DNA from: Frankia sp. AgB1.9
GTDB taxonomy: Bacteria; Actinomycetota; Actinomycetes; Frankiales; Frankiaceae
DNA: 64,000 nucleotides
Reading direction: 5' to 3'
Assembly: GCF_016786355.1 (NCBI RefSeq)
Contig: NZ_JADWYX010000038.1
Span: 1 to 64,000 of the forward strand
Part shown: positions 1 through 7,534 of the stretch, in pieces
Layout: every line of letters begins with the position of its first letter
Position numbering within the stretch: position 1 is the first letter of the stretch
Made by a program: the position numbers and the translations under genes
The notes under the pieces: generated by a model
Databases searched by the model: none
Told to the model about the DNA's origin: nothing
The model's input: the letters and a program-made list of their open reading frames with translations, nothing else

Positions 1-216
1 CCCGGCAGGCGGGTTTTTCCCCCTCAACACCTGGCCGAGGCACTCATCGAGACGATCCAAGAGATACGTGACCGGCCGAACGAACCGCGACGACACCGCC
101 GAAACCCCCGAGCCGTGAAACGCATACACGTCCATGCCTACCGTGCCAAGCGACGGACGGACACCTGCACAACATACCCGAACCCGCCAGTTATCAACAT
201 CATCCGAGCCGCTTAA
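1..216 (+). CDS. IS4-type transposase, C-terminal end (partial)
   Basis: The reading frame is open from base 1 and stops with TAA at 214-216, giving about 71 C-terminal residues. The segment is strongly basic and carries RNPRAVKR followed by a YRAKR stretch. That arrangement is typical of the C-terminus of DDE transposases of the IS4 group in actinobacteria, where the tail reads like NPR-VKR...YR-KR. The catalytic residues would lie upstream, outside the window. The frame stops just before a reverse-transcriptase gene resumes, so this is the 3' end of an insertion sequence sitting inside that gene. Family assignment rests on the tail only and is moderate. Confidence 0.6.
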   Translation, partial: PGRRVFPPQHLAEALIETIQEIRDRPNEPRRHRRNPRAVKRIHVHAYRAKRRTDTCTTYPNPPVINIIRAA

Positions 217-230
217 ATTAGCGGTATTGC
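1..230 (+). mobile_element. Right end of an IS4-like insertion sequence
   Basis: About 14 bases after the transposase stop, the sequence switches to reverse-transcriptase coding sequence (PQGSAVSPVLAN). The junction near TTAGCGGTATTG (218-229) is therefore the probable right terminus of the element. The left end and target duplication lie outside the window, so the exact boundary is inferred. Confidence 0.5.
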
Positions 231-231
231 C

Positions 232-912
232 CCACAGGGCTCCGCGGTGTCACCGGTGCTCGCCAACGTTTTCCTGCACTACGCGCTCGATTTATGGCTG
301 GCCCGGGAGTTCCCCGGTGTGCCCTACGAGCGCTATGTGGACGACGCGGTGGCGCACTGCGTGACTCGGCGCCAGGCCGAGCAGGTGTGCGTGGCGATCG
401 GCCGAAGGCTGGAGGAGGTCGGACTGCGTCTGCATCCGGCCAAGACTAGAGTGGTGTACTGCAAGGACAGCAACAGGCGCGGAACGCATGAGTACACCGC
501 GTTCACGTTCCTCGGGTACACCTTCCGTCCCCGCAGACAGCGGAACACCAGGACGGGGCGGATCTTCACCTCGTTCGACCCCGCGATTAGCGAAGACGCG
601 CTGAAGGCCAAGAGCGCCGAGATCCGCTCCTGGCGGATCCACCAGCGCACCGGTTCGACCCTGGACGACCTCGCGCACATGATGAACCCGATCGTGCGGG
701 GTTGGATGAACTACTGGGGCCGGTTCAACCGGCGCGAGATGAACCGCCTGCTCAGGCGCATCAACGCCTACCTGATGAAATGGGCCCAGAAGAAATACAA
801 GCGGCTGCGGGGATACAAACGCGCCAGGGTGTGGTGGAAGATGGTCGTAGAACGTGACCGTGGACTGTTCGCGCACTGGGCGTGGGAACGAAACGCCTGG
901 ATGGCCGGATGA
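232..912 (+). pseudogene. Group II intron reverse transcriptase/maturase, 5'-truncated by IS insertion
   Basis: The surviving frame begins PQGSAVSPVLAN, the reverse-transcriptase motif just before the catalytic strand, and continues to YVDD (two catalytic aspartates). The thumb follows, then a maturase-like tail with RGWMNYWGRFNR and a basic end. A complete enzyme has about 400-450 residues; only about 226 remain. The fingers and first catalytic aspartate are missing because sequence upstream of 230 belongs to the insertion sequence. A GTG at 247 could start a shorter product, but it would lack the fingers. The gene is followed directly by intron domain V, as expected for an intron-encoded protein in domain IV. 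Very probably non-functional. Confidence 0.85.
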
Positions 913-915
913 GAA

Positions 916-949
916 GAGCCCCGTGACGGGAGACTGTCATGCGGGGATC
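916..949 (+). ncRNA. Group II intron domain V
   Basis: The 34-nt hairpin starts GAGCC, has a GAGA tetraloop and ends GGATC. The arms pair CCCCGUGAC with GUCAUGCGGGG, with the usual internal bulge. Length, AGC near the 5' base and position after the maturase stop all match domain V, the catalytic core of the ribozyme. Domain VI follows at about 955-982, a stem of GCCGGGGGC paired with GCCCCCGGC. Confidence 0.8.
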
Positions 950-988
950 TGTGGGAGCCGGGGGCTGAGATGCCCCCGGCTACCCGAC

Positions 989-1376
989 AGGCCCGGGATT
1001 GGTGTTCCACCACCGTCCCGGGCCGCCTATTCAATTATCGATCTGCCACCATTCTAAACCAGGCCGACGGGAAAGTCAGTCCATTCGCGGAACCCCGGCA
1101 TGGGTCAATGCCCGAGAAGATCCACGGAAATCGCCGTAAAGTCCCCTGGAATCGCCGTGGACAACATCAAACTTAGGGCCATATCCCGATATCAATCTTA
1201 ACGATCATCGAATGGGAATACGGCCCGCTCACGAAAAAGCCCGGCGACTATCCGACAGTCTCAGACCGCCGCTCCATCTCGATACGCGCACTACCCGAGC
1301 ACCGAACCCCCGAGCGCAACGCCCACCAGGCCCACGAGATCCCGATGCGCGAGCCGAGCGACCGGCGAGACGATCG
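989..1376. other. Intergenic stretch without a supported gene
   Basis: Apart from the hairpin at 990-1024 I see nothing convincing here. Base composition between about 1025 and 1230 is lower in GC than the surroundings. Short frames lack ribosome sites and family features. Confidence 0.5.
990..1024 (+). terminator. Hairpin directly after the intron 3' end
   Basis: Perfect 9-bp inverted repeat GGCCCGGGA (990-998) and TCCCGGGCC (1016-1024) around a 17-nt loop that itself holds GGTG/CACC. There is no T-run. It may be a terminator in the exon flank, since some bacterial introns insert next to terminators, or only the exon's own structure. Confidence 0.35.
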
Positions 1377-2129
1377 CTACTGCTGCGAGTCGAGGTCTTG
1401 TGCGGCTGGTAGTTCGCTGGTGTTGCGCGCACCTCTGCCGCGTAGCCACGTCGCCAGGTCGTGCGCTCCCTCGCGTTCCGCCGCGCCCAGTGGCGTCAGG
1501 TCGTCGTAACCGATCCAGTTGATATCGCCGCCACGGTCCAACAGATACGCGGCTGTCTCCTGCTGACCGCCATGACACGCACTCCACAGCGCGTGCGTGA
1601 CATCGTCGGCACTCGGCGGGACCGGTCCGTCGAAGAACGCGGCCAGCCGGTCGACCGCGCCCAGCGCGGCATCGTGCCAGATTCTGGCCTTTGCGCCGCG
1701 TTCGACCAGCCGCCGGGCCACGTTCCACTGACCGAACGCCACCGCGTCATCCAACGGCGTACCCCCGCCGATTGCGGCGCCGTCGGATTCGATGTCCGCG
1801 CCCGCGTCGAGCAGCGCGTCCAGTACGGCGACGTCATCGCTACTGGCCGCCCAGTGCAGCGGGGTCTCTGTGTGCGGCCCCGTGAACCTGGCGTTGACGT
1901 CCGCGCCCGCCGCCACGAGAGCCCGCACCGTATCGGCCCCGTTGGGATAGTGCCCCGGCCAGTCCGTCGCCACATGCACCAGCGACCGCGACATCCCCGG
2001 CTCACCCAGCGCCACCTCAACCAGCGTCGGATGCTCCCGCAGGAGCGCGGCCAGCCCGGCGACGTCCCCGGCGTGGATCGCGGCCACCGCGGCGACCGCC
2101 GTCGGGTCTTCGGTACTCAGGAACTCCAC
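1377..2129 (-). CDS. Ankyrin-repeat protein
   Basis: A 250-residue protein starts at GTG (2129), with AGGGAG a few bases upstream. Four to five ankyrin repeats are visible: about residues 45-85 (HVATDW..AGADVNAR), 86-115 (TPLHWAASSDD..LLDAGADIES), 120-148 (GTPLDDAVAFG..RGAKAR), 172-205 and 208-235 (TPLGAAEREGAHDLA). There is no signal peptide or membrane segment, so it is probably cytoplasmic. Ankyrin repeats form a binding surface and say little about partner or pathway. Standalone proteins of this size are common in Streptomyces and Frankia. No operon partner is evident. Confidence 0.85.
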   Translation of the reverse strand: MEFLSTEDPTAVAAVAAIHAGDVAGLAALLREHPTLVEVALGEPGMSRSLVHVATDWPGHYPNGADTVRALVAAGADVNARFTGPHTETPLHWAASSDDVAVLDALLDAGADIESDGAAIGGGTPLDDAVAFGQWNVARRLVERGAKARIWHDAALGAVDRLAAFFDGPVPPSADDVTHALWSACHGGQQETAAYLLDRGGDINWIGYDDLTPLGAAEREGAHDLATWLRGRGARNTSELPAAQDLDSQQ

Positions 2130-2189
2130 GACACTCCCTGTCTCGGCCGCCGGCCCCGTTGGCTGACTATCAGCATGGCGTCGTGGACG

Positions 2190-2795
2190 TCAGCCAGCTA
2201 GCCTGACCTGCCCGTCGAGGGCGACGCGAAGCGCCGCGACCGGCACCTCCAACCCGTCGAGTGCCGCCGCCAGGCCGCCACTGGACACGTCCAGCGCGGA
2301 CAGTATTAGCCGTTCGTGGAAGTGCGACGGGGTGCTGTCCCAGCACGGGCCTACGACCTGGGCGAGGGTCTGTTTGAACTGCGGACTTAGCCCAGGCCCA
2401 CACAGCGGTCCTGTCCGCCGAAGGTTCCATCCCGCTTTGGTGGCGTAAAGCCGCTCGACCGCGTCAGCGCCGAACCGATCCGCGACCGTGCGGCGGACGT
2501 CGTCCAGGTCGATACCGAGTGACGCGAGCAGCGTCGCGTCATCCCAGCGCGGCCCATCGCCCCGCCCATCCTCGACCACCCGCCGCACCGCGTCCCGCGC
2601 CCGCACCTCGGTCACGCCGAACCGGGCGAGCAGCTCCGACACCGGCCCGGCCCAGTCTCCCGTCAACGCGATCAGCAGATGTTCCACGCCGACGTAGCTA
2701 TGCCGATCCGCCATCGCCTGCGCGCGAGCAGCGTCGACCACGACACCCGCCGGCCGCCCGACCGGCCCACCCCTGCCATCCCGGCGCCGCCTCAT
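2190..2795 (-). CDS. Clp N-terminal-domain protein
   Basis: A 201-residue protein from ATG at 2795. That start overlaps the stop of the upstream HTH gene (ATGA), so the two are translationally coupled. An upstream in-frame start exists but would lie within that gene. Two Clp-N-type repeats can be seen: about residues 24-74 (RHSYVGVEHLLIAL) and 135-195 (HFHERLILSALDVSSGGLAAAL). ClpA/ClpC use this domain for substrate or adaptor recognition, but no AAA+ ATPase module follows. Standalone Clp-N proteins occur widely in actinobacteria with unclear roles. Pairing with an HTH protein suggests the two act together. Confidence 0.75.
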   Translation of the reverse strand: MRRRRDGRGGPVGRPAGVVVDAARAQAMADRHSYVGVEHLLIALTGDWAGPVSELLARFGVTEVRARDAVRRVVEDGRGDGPRWDDATLLASLGIDLDDVRRTVADRFGADAVERLYATKAGWNLRRTGPLCGPGLSPQFKQTLAQVVGPCWDSTPSHFHERLILSALDVSSGGLAAALDGLEVPVAALRVALDGQVRLAG

Positions 2796-3028
2796 GACCG
2801 CTTCCCACCCGGCAGCGCCCGTGTCACGTACTTGCGGTGCACCGCCTGACGGGTCACCCCCAGCGCCCGCGCGATCTGTTCCCAACTCCAGTCCAGCTCC
2901 CGGGCAGCGGCCACGTGCATCGCCTCCAACTGGTCCATCAGGCCCCGCAGCGCCGCGACCGCCGCCAGACCCGTCCCAGGATCATCAGCCGCCGCAGCGA
3001 CAGCGGCCAGCCGCGTCACATCCGTCAT
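2792..3028 (-). CDS. Short helix-turn-helix protein coupled to Clp-N gene
   Basis: A 78-residue protein. The start ATG at 3028 is chosen because the protein then begins directly with the conserved helical part; a longer frame runs to 3190 but its extra residues look non-coding. Residues 47-68 (WSWEQIARALGVTRQAVHRKY) form a helix-turn-helix of the type that reads a DNA major groove. The protein is small and lacks a ligand domain, so it may need the overlapping Clp-N protein as partner or sensor. HTH/Clp-N gene pairs like this are known in actinobacteria. The DNA target is unknown. Confidence 0.75.
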   Translation of the reverse strand: MTDVTRLAAVAAAADDPGTGLAAVAALRGLMDQLEAMHVAAARELDWSWEQIARALGVTRQAVHRKYVTRALPGGKRS

Positions 3029-3081
3029 GCCAGAAGGGTCAGCCCACCACCCACATCTGTCAACCCATGTTGACAGATGAT

Positions 3082-3402
3082 CTATCGGTCGGAGTGGCCC
3101 GTCGCAGCGGCCCGGCCAAGCACCTCGCGAAGCTGCGCCACCGACGGCGAGCCCGCCAGGTGGCCGGACGCGTCGCGATACAGCCGACACGACAGACCCA
3201 CCGAACAGCCAGGCCCGGCAAACGGATCTACACCATCAACCAGCAGCGTCGGCGAACCGGCCATGCCCACCTCGCGCGCCACGTCCTCACGATCGACCAC
3301 CCGCACCGTCAGCACATCACCGGCGCCGATCAGACCCCCAAGCCGATCGCGCAACGTCCGTGCACCGGGACAACCCGACACGTGCAAGATCGTCAATCGC
3401 AC
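3082..3402 (-). CDS. Thioredoxin-fold protein
   Basis: A 106-residue product from GTG at 3402, chosen because LTILHVSGCPGA, a typical first strand and active-site loop, follows at once. A longer frame starts at 3444. The loop holds one cysteine (SGCPGARTL) instead of a CXXC pair. SPTLLVDGVDPF is the cis-proline strand of the fold. Two further cysteines in a GCSVGLSC stretch follow. The layout resembles small thioredoxin-like proteins found near alkylmercury-lyase-like genes, but no mercury gene is present. A thiol role is plausible; the substrate is unknown. Confidence 0.6.
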   Translation of the reverse strand: MRLTILHVSGCPGARTLRDRLGGLIGAGDVLTVRVVDREDVAREVGMAGSPTLLVDGVDPFAGPGCSVGLSCRLYRDASGHLAGSPSVAQLREVLGRAAATGHSDR

Positions 3403-3596
3403 GAGACCCGTCCCCTCAGACCCCGACCGGCGACCAGCCACCACCTACGTCCCGCCACACCCAGCGTAGGAGCGCACCCCACAGGTTGCTTCGGCGTTCC
3501 GCTTGCGCAGGTAGCAGCGCTAAGGGTCCCGGACGAGGAGCAAGCCGTGTGACGCACGCCATATATGTCCCAACGCCAATGAGTAGGACCCGGCAG

Positions 3597-3626
3597 CGAC
3601 CACCGGAGGGCCGAAACGGCGATCAT
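3597..3626. repeat. Single arm of the ~75-bp palindromic repeat
   Basis: The sequence CGACCACCGGAGGGCC followed by GAAACGGCGATCAT matches the right arm of the full elements at 5448, 41917, 46979 and 56498. No left arm lies upstream, so this is a degenerate or half copy. Confidence 0.65.
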
Positions 3627-3704
3627 GGAATGCCGAAACGGGCGAACCTTGCCGGAAGTGGCACTAAAAGCGGGTGACTGTCCCTGATGGCGCGCCACCA
3701 GCGC

Positions 3705-3720
3705 GGTAGCGCGCGCTAGT
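3705..3720. promoter_or_regulatory. ACTAG-type palindromic operator
   Basis: GGTAGCGCGCGCTAGT differs at two outer bases from the 16-bp palindrome ACTAGCGCGCGCTAGT seen repeatedly in this window. It ends 28 bases before the GTG of the GH43 gene, where a bound repressor would block transcription. The central CG resembles LacI-family operators. The regulator is not identified. Confidence 0.65.
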
Positions 3721-3748
3721 ATGGCGACATGCGCCCTGGGGGGAAGTC

Positions 3749-5203
3749 GTGAACGTCAACCCGATCCTGCCCGGCTTCTACCCCGATCCCTCGATCTGCC
3801 GGGTCGACGGCGACTACTTCCTCGTGACGTCGAGCTTCGAGTACTTCCCCGGAGTGCCGATCTTCCACAGCACCGACCTCGTCAGCTGGGAGCAGATCGG
3901 CAACGTGCTCGACCGCCCCAGCCAGCTGCACGTGGCCCCGGGCCTCGCGTCGGCGAGCACAGGGATCTTCGCGCCGACCCTGCGCCACCACGACGGGCGG
4001 TTCTGGCTGACGACGACGAACTTCGCCGACGTCCGCCGGGGCCACCTGATCGTCCAGGCGGACGACCCGGCCGGCGACTGGACCGACCCGGTCTACACCG
4101 GCGGCGCGGTCGGGATCGACCCCGATCTGGCCTGGGACGAGGACGGCACCTGCTATCTGACGTGGTGTTTCCCCGGGCAGATCACGCAGGCGGCCGTCGA
4201 CCCCGACAGCGGGAAGCTGCTCTCCGAGCCGCGCGCAGTCTGGAGCGGAACGGGCCTCGCCCACCCCGAGGGACCGCACCTGTTCCGGCGGGACGGCTGG
4301 TGGTACCTCGTTATCGCCGAGGGCGGCACCGACCGGGGGCACGCCGTGTCGATCGCGCGCTCGCGTGCCATCACCGGTCCGTTCACCGGTAACCCCGCCA
4401 ATCCGATCCTCACCCGCGGCGGCACCGAGCACCCGGTCCAGAGCACCGGCCACGCCGACCTGGTCGAGCTTTCCAGCGGCGAGTGGGCGATGGTGCACCT
4501 CGGCGTACGCCCGCGGGGCACCTTCCCCCTGTGGCACGTCAACGGCCGGGAGTCCTTCCTGACCGGCCTCGACTGGGCCGACGGCTGGCCGGTCGTCGTG
4601 GAGGACCGGTTCGCGGTGCCGGTCCGGGACAACGCGTTCACCGACGAGTTCCGCGCGCCGACGCTGCACCCTCGCTGGATCTCGCCTGGGACCGATCCCC
4701 GGACGTTCACCCGCCACCGCCCCGGCGGCGGGCTCGTCATGGCCGCGGGCAGGACGTCCGACGCGGCCGATCGCCTGCTGGCCGTGCGTGCCCGCGACCC
4801 CCATTGGTTGGCCACCGCCGACCTCTCCGACGGCGATGCCTGCCTGACCGTCCGGATCGACGACGCGCACTGGGTCGCCGTGGAGAGGCGCGCGGATGGC
4901 CTCGCTGCCCGGATGGTCGTCGGTCCGCTCAACCAGATCCTCGCAACCGTCACCGGGATCGGGACCGGCGACGCACTCGCCATCCGAGCGGTAGCGCACG
5001 CCGACGCCGCCACGTTCCGCGCCGGCCCCGACCAGCTCGAGCTGGGATACCTGCGCGACGGCGAGTTCTGCCTGCTCGCCACGGTCGACGGCCGCTACCT
5101 CTCCACCGAGGTCGCCGGCGGCTTCACCGGCCGTGTCATCGGCGTCGAAGCCCTGGCCGCCGACGCCACCCTCACCCGCTTCGCCTACCAAGCCCTGGTC
5201 TGA
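3749..5203 (+). CDS. GH43 family beta-xylosidase / arabinofuranosidase-like enzyme
   Basis: A 484-residue intracellular-type enzyme starting at GTG with a GGGGGGAAG ribosome site. The N-terminal five-bladed propeller begins NPILPGFYPDPS with the base Asp13. It carries Asp124 in GIDPDLAW and the general acid Glu174 in HPEGPH, the GH43 catalytic set. The C-terminal part (about 315-484) is a beta-sandwich like the GH43_C2 domain of two-domain xylosidases. There is no signal peptide, so it should act on imported short oligosaccharides or glycosides. Xylosidase and arabinofuranosidase activities cannot be told apart by eye; the araBDA genes later in the window make arabinose release plausible. The operator at 3705 suggests substrate-induced expression. 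Confidence 0.88.
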   Translation: MNVNPILPGFYPDPSICRVDGDYFLVTSSFEYFPGVPIFHSTDLVSWEQIGNVLDRPSQLHVAPGLASASTGIFAPTLRHHDGRFWLTTTNFADVRRGHLIVQADDPAGDWTDPVYTGGAVGIDPDLAWDEDGTCYLTWCFPGQITQAAVDPDSGKLLSEPRAVWSGTGLAHPEGPHLFRRDGWWYLVIAEGGTDRGHAVSIARSRAITGPFTGNPANPILTRGGTEHPVQSTGHADLVELSSGEWAMVHLGVRPRGTFPLWHVNGRESFLTGLDWADGWPVVVEDRFAVPVRDNAFTDEFRAPTLHPRWISPGTDPRTFTRHRPGGGLVMAAGRTSDAADRLLAVRARDPHWLATADLSDGDACLTVRIDDAHWVAVERRADGLAARMVVGPLNQILATVTGIGTGDALAIRAVAHADAATFRAGPDQLELGYLRDGEFCLLATVDGRYLSTEVAGGFTGRVIGVEALAADATLTRFAYQALV

Positions 5204-5643
5204 GGCCCGCGGCTTGACCGGTGCCGATCGCGAAGGTCGGCATCGGGGGAGTGATCGCCGTTTTCGCCCTCTGGTGAACCCTGCTGGCTAATTTGGGCCC
5301 GGAGTCTAGGTGAGGCCTACGTGATGGTGGCGAGTCTCGTCCGTGGTCGACCAGGAGGTATGACGGAAGTCTGATCCAGGCCTCCCGGTGATCGTGAAGG
5401 CGACGCGCGGTGTCGGGACCCTGGATCGTGGGCCCCCGCACCGGTCATGATCGCCGTTTGGGCCCTGGGGTGGTCGTAAGAATGCGCCTGTCACGACCAT
5501 CCGAGGGCCAAAACGGCGATCAAGGCGACGCGCAGCCAGGCTCCGGATGGCCAGCAGGGTCCTACTGGTCGTGAATCGGGCCTTCGTGCGACCACGTCAG
5601 GGCCAAAACTGTGATCAGGTTCGGGACTTGGAGCGGCAGGAGC
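5204..5643. other. Convergent intergenic region filled with repeat copies
   Basis: No gene is supported between the ends of the GH43 gene and the esterase gene. It holds a left arm (5251-5276), a complete 75-bp palindrome (5448-5522) and a right arm (5588-5617). Together these look like one repeat interrupted by another, or an older, larger element. Confidence 0.6.
5448..5522. repeat. 75-bp dispersed palindromic repeat, full copy
   Basis: The left arm begins TGATCGCCGTTTGGGCCC and the right arm ends GGGCCAAAACGGCGATCA. Inner arms read TGGTCGTAAG and TCACGACCA around a loop of about ten bases. The same architecture and length recur at 41917, 46979 and 56498. It has no coding capacity. Flanking single arms lie at 5251-5276 and 5588-5617. 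Confidence 0.85.
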
Positions 5644-6600
5644 TTAGATCGCCAGGGGAGAGGTGAGCCAGGCGGTGAGCCGGTCCAGGCTGCGTTCGCC
5701 GGCCGGCGTGAACGGCTCGTTCAGATGGCCGTGGCGGGAGCCGGGCTCGAACTCGACCCGCACCGGGACGCTCGCCGTGGCCAGCTGCGCCGCGTAGGCC
5801 TCTCCCGAGGCGCGCAGGAAGTCCGCGTCCGAGTTCAGCACGTACACCGGCGGCTGGCCGGCGACGTCGCCGTTGGCGGGGAAGGCGTAGGGATCCGTCA
5901 GTCGCTCGGCGGCGCCGACGTAGTTCAGATCGATCTCCTCGCTCATGTCCGGGGTGAGGAAGAGATCTGCCAGCGCGGCTGTCTTGGCGCTGAGATCCGC
6001 GCTCGCCGCGGGCAGGTGCGCGTGCAGCACGCTGTACGCGAGCAGCAGTGAGGCGGACAGGGGCCCGGCGCCGTCCCGAAGCCGCTTGGTCACCCCGGCG
6101 GCCAGGTTCCCGCCCGCGCTGGCCCCACCCAGATGCAGTCCCGCTGGTTCGGCGCCCAGATCCCCGGCGTTCTCGACCGCCCACAGCCACGCGGCGAGGA
6201 GGTCGTCGGACGGAGCCGGGAAGTGAACGCCGCGCAGGCATTTGCGGTACTCGACCGAAAGCACCGGGACGCCCCGCGACGCGAGGGTCAGGCCGACCCA
6301 GTTCGCCTCCGGCATGTCCAGGTCGCCGGTGACGAAGGCGCCGCCATGTACCCAGACCAGCGCCGAGCCCGTCGTGGGACCCGGTTCCCGGTACAGCCGG
6401 GCCGGCATCCCTCCGGGGCCGTCGATGACCACCTCGGTGACCTCGACCCGGCCCAGCTCCGGATAGTGCGCCGTGAGGGCCGCGGTATCCGGCACCGGCG
6501 GCAGGCGCTCGGCGATCAGCTCGGGGCTCGTCGTCTCCAGGAACCGGACCCAACCGGCGAAGGGCGTCAGGCTCCGCTCGCCGTCAGTCTCTGAGGTCAC
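5644..6600 (-). CDS. HSL-family alpha/beta-hydrolase (esterase)
   Basis: A 318-residue enzyme. The GTG at 6600 is preferred because GGGAGG lies just before it; another GTG at 6612 lacks this. HGGAF (85-89) is the oxyanion-hole motif and GASAGG (159-164) carries nucleophile Ser161. Asp258/260 in NSDADFL and His290 in SRHGHLN complete the triad expected of the hormone-sensitive-lipase group. There is no signal peptide. Such enzymes hydrolyse short acyl esters; next to glycosidases it may remove acetyl or other acyl groups from plant sugars. A palindromic operator lies 40 bases upstream, suggesting it belongs to the same regulon as the glycosidase genes. Confidence 0.85.
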   Translation of the reverse strand: MTSETDGERSLTPFAGWVRFLETTSPELIAERLPPVPDTAALTAHYPELGRVEVTEVVIDGPGGMPARLYREPGPTTGSALVWVHGGAFVTGDLDMPEANWVGLTLASRGVPVLSVEYRKCLRGVHFPAPSDDLLAAWLWAVENAGDLGAEPAGLHLGGASAGGNLAAGVTKRLRDGAGPLSASLLLAYSVLHAHLPAASADLSAKTAALADLFLTPDMSEEIDLNYVGAAERLTDPYAFPANGDVAGQPPVYVLNSDADFLRASGEAYAAQLATASVPVRVEFEPGSRHGHLNEPFTPAGERSLDRLTAWLTSPLAI

Positions 6601-6639
6601 GCTGCCTCCCACGATGAGCCGCTCACGCTAACAGCGAGA

Positions 6640-6655
6640 ACTAGCGCGCGCAAGT
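6640..6655. promoter_or_regulatory. ACTAG-type palindromic operator
   Basis: ACTAGCGCGCGCAAGT matches the window consensus at 15 of 16 positions. It lies 40 bases upstream of the esterase start on the minus strand and downstream of the tetR stop, so the esterase is the target. Confidence 0.7.
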
Positions 6656-6732
6656 GACGGCCGTAGAGGCCGGCAGGCGACGCGCAGGGCGACCTCCCGC
6701 CCACCTGGCCACGCACGTTCGGCCGGTGGGGG

Positions 6733-7320
6733 TCAGATCCTGGCTGGCTGTTCGGCGTGGGCCGGGAGGGCGAGCGCGTGCAGGCCGGCGCGGATCCGGT
6801 CCAGCGGCATACCGCGGGCGGTGTGCAGGTAGTCGACGGCGTCGGCGCGTACGGCGGTGTAGAGGATGTGGCCGAAGTAGTCGGCGTCCACGCCCGGGCG
6901 CGCGGCGGCGACGCGTCGGGTGAGCTCGGCGGTCCAGTGCCGGCTCGCGGGGCTGGTGTAGTAGCCGTTCGGGCCGCTGTGGTCGAGCGCCCGGATGAGC
7001 GAGCGGTTCGCCCAGACAAAGTCGAGCAGGTCGTCGAGATAGGCCAGCAGCGCCGGACCGGGTTCGGTGGGGTCGTTCGCCGGTGTCGGGTCCTTCTCGC
7101 TGCGGAGCAGTGCGGTGGCCCGGCGGGCGAGCACTGCCTCGATCAGCGCGCCGCGGTCGCTGAACCTGCGGAAGAGGGTGCCCTTGCCGACGCCGGCGGC
7201 CTCGGCGATGTCGTTCATCGACACCGTGCCGGCGTCCGTGCGGTCGAACAGGTCGGCCGCCGCGGTCAGGATGGCCTCCCGGTTGCGCGCGGCGTCGGCT
7301 CGTTCCCGGCCGGCAGTCAT
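6733..7320 (-). CDS. TetR-family transcriptional regulator
   Basis: A 195-residue protein from ATG at 7320. The longer frame to 7554 would run across the promoter. The N-terminal DNA-binding domain is clear, with AEAAGVGKGTLFRRFSDRGAL as the helix-turn-helix at about residues 38-58. The remainder is a helical ligand/dimer domain. It is transcribed divergently from a Gfo/Idh dehydrogenase, and two copies of the palindrome CGGACCGSCGGTCCG lie between the genes. This suggests autoregulation and control of the neighbour. The same palindrome lies before two other operons here (14584 and 42168), so this protein is the best candidate regulator for all three. The ligand is unknown, probably a catabolic intermediate. 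Confidence 0.88.
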   Translation of the reverse strand: MTAGRERADAARNREAILTAAADLFDRTDAGTVSMNDIAEAAGVGKGTLFRRFSDRGALIEAVLARRATALLRSEKDPTPANDPTEPGPALLAYLDDLLDFVWANRSLIRALDHSGPNGYYTSPASRHWTAELTRRVAAARPGVDADYFGHILYTAVRADAVDYLHTARGMPLDRIRAGLHALALPAHAEQPARI

Positions 7321-7356
7321 CAGCGCAGCTCCTCTTCGGTGGCGACGGTTGCCAGT

Positions 7357-7402
7357 CGGACCGCCGGTCCGTATCGTATCCACTAAGCGGACCGGCGGTC
7401 CG
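7357..7402. promoter_or_regulatory. Double TetR operator in the divergent promoter
   Basis: Two 15-bp palindromes, CGGACCGCCGGTCCG (7357-7371) and CGGACCGGCGGTCCG (7388-7402), have centres 31 bases apart and flank GTATCGTA, a possible -10 element. They sit between tetR and the plus-strand dehydrogenase gene. The same layout recurs before the luciferase-like gene at 42322. Confidence 0.75.
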
Positions 7403-7534
7403 AGATTGCGGGTTCGGACTCTGATTGTCGCTGGCGCCGGCGCCAGGTCGGCGGCCGCAGCCGTGACCCGTGCCGCCAGCCGCCGTCGACGACGGTTTCC
7501 GACAGTGCACCTGCGTCCACCGGGAGGATCTGCG

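Larger units (their letters stand above)
232..988 (+). mobile_element. Remnant of a bacterial group II intron (3' part)
   Basis: The block holds the truncated maturase gene, then a 34-nt domain V and a domain VI hairpin. It probably ends at the AC at 987-988, a few bases after an A at 982 that may be the branch point. Domains I-III would be left of the window or lost. Inferred from order and structure. Confidence 0.7.
3403..3748. other. Intergenic region with half repeat and operator
   Basis: No gene is supported. The stretch contains one arm of the dispersed ~75-bp palindrome (3597-3626) and, near its right end, the palindromic operator before the GH43 gene. Frames crossing it lack coding character. 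Confidence 0.5.

Noticed and set aside
3716-5191. 491-codon minus-strand frame opposite the GH43 gene
   Set aside because: Antisense shadow; GH43 catalytic residues are in the plus frame.
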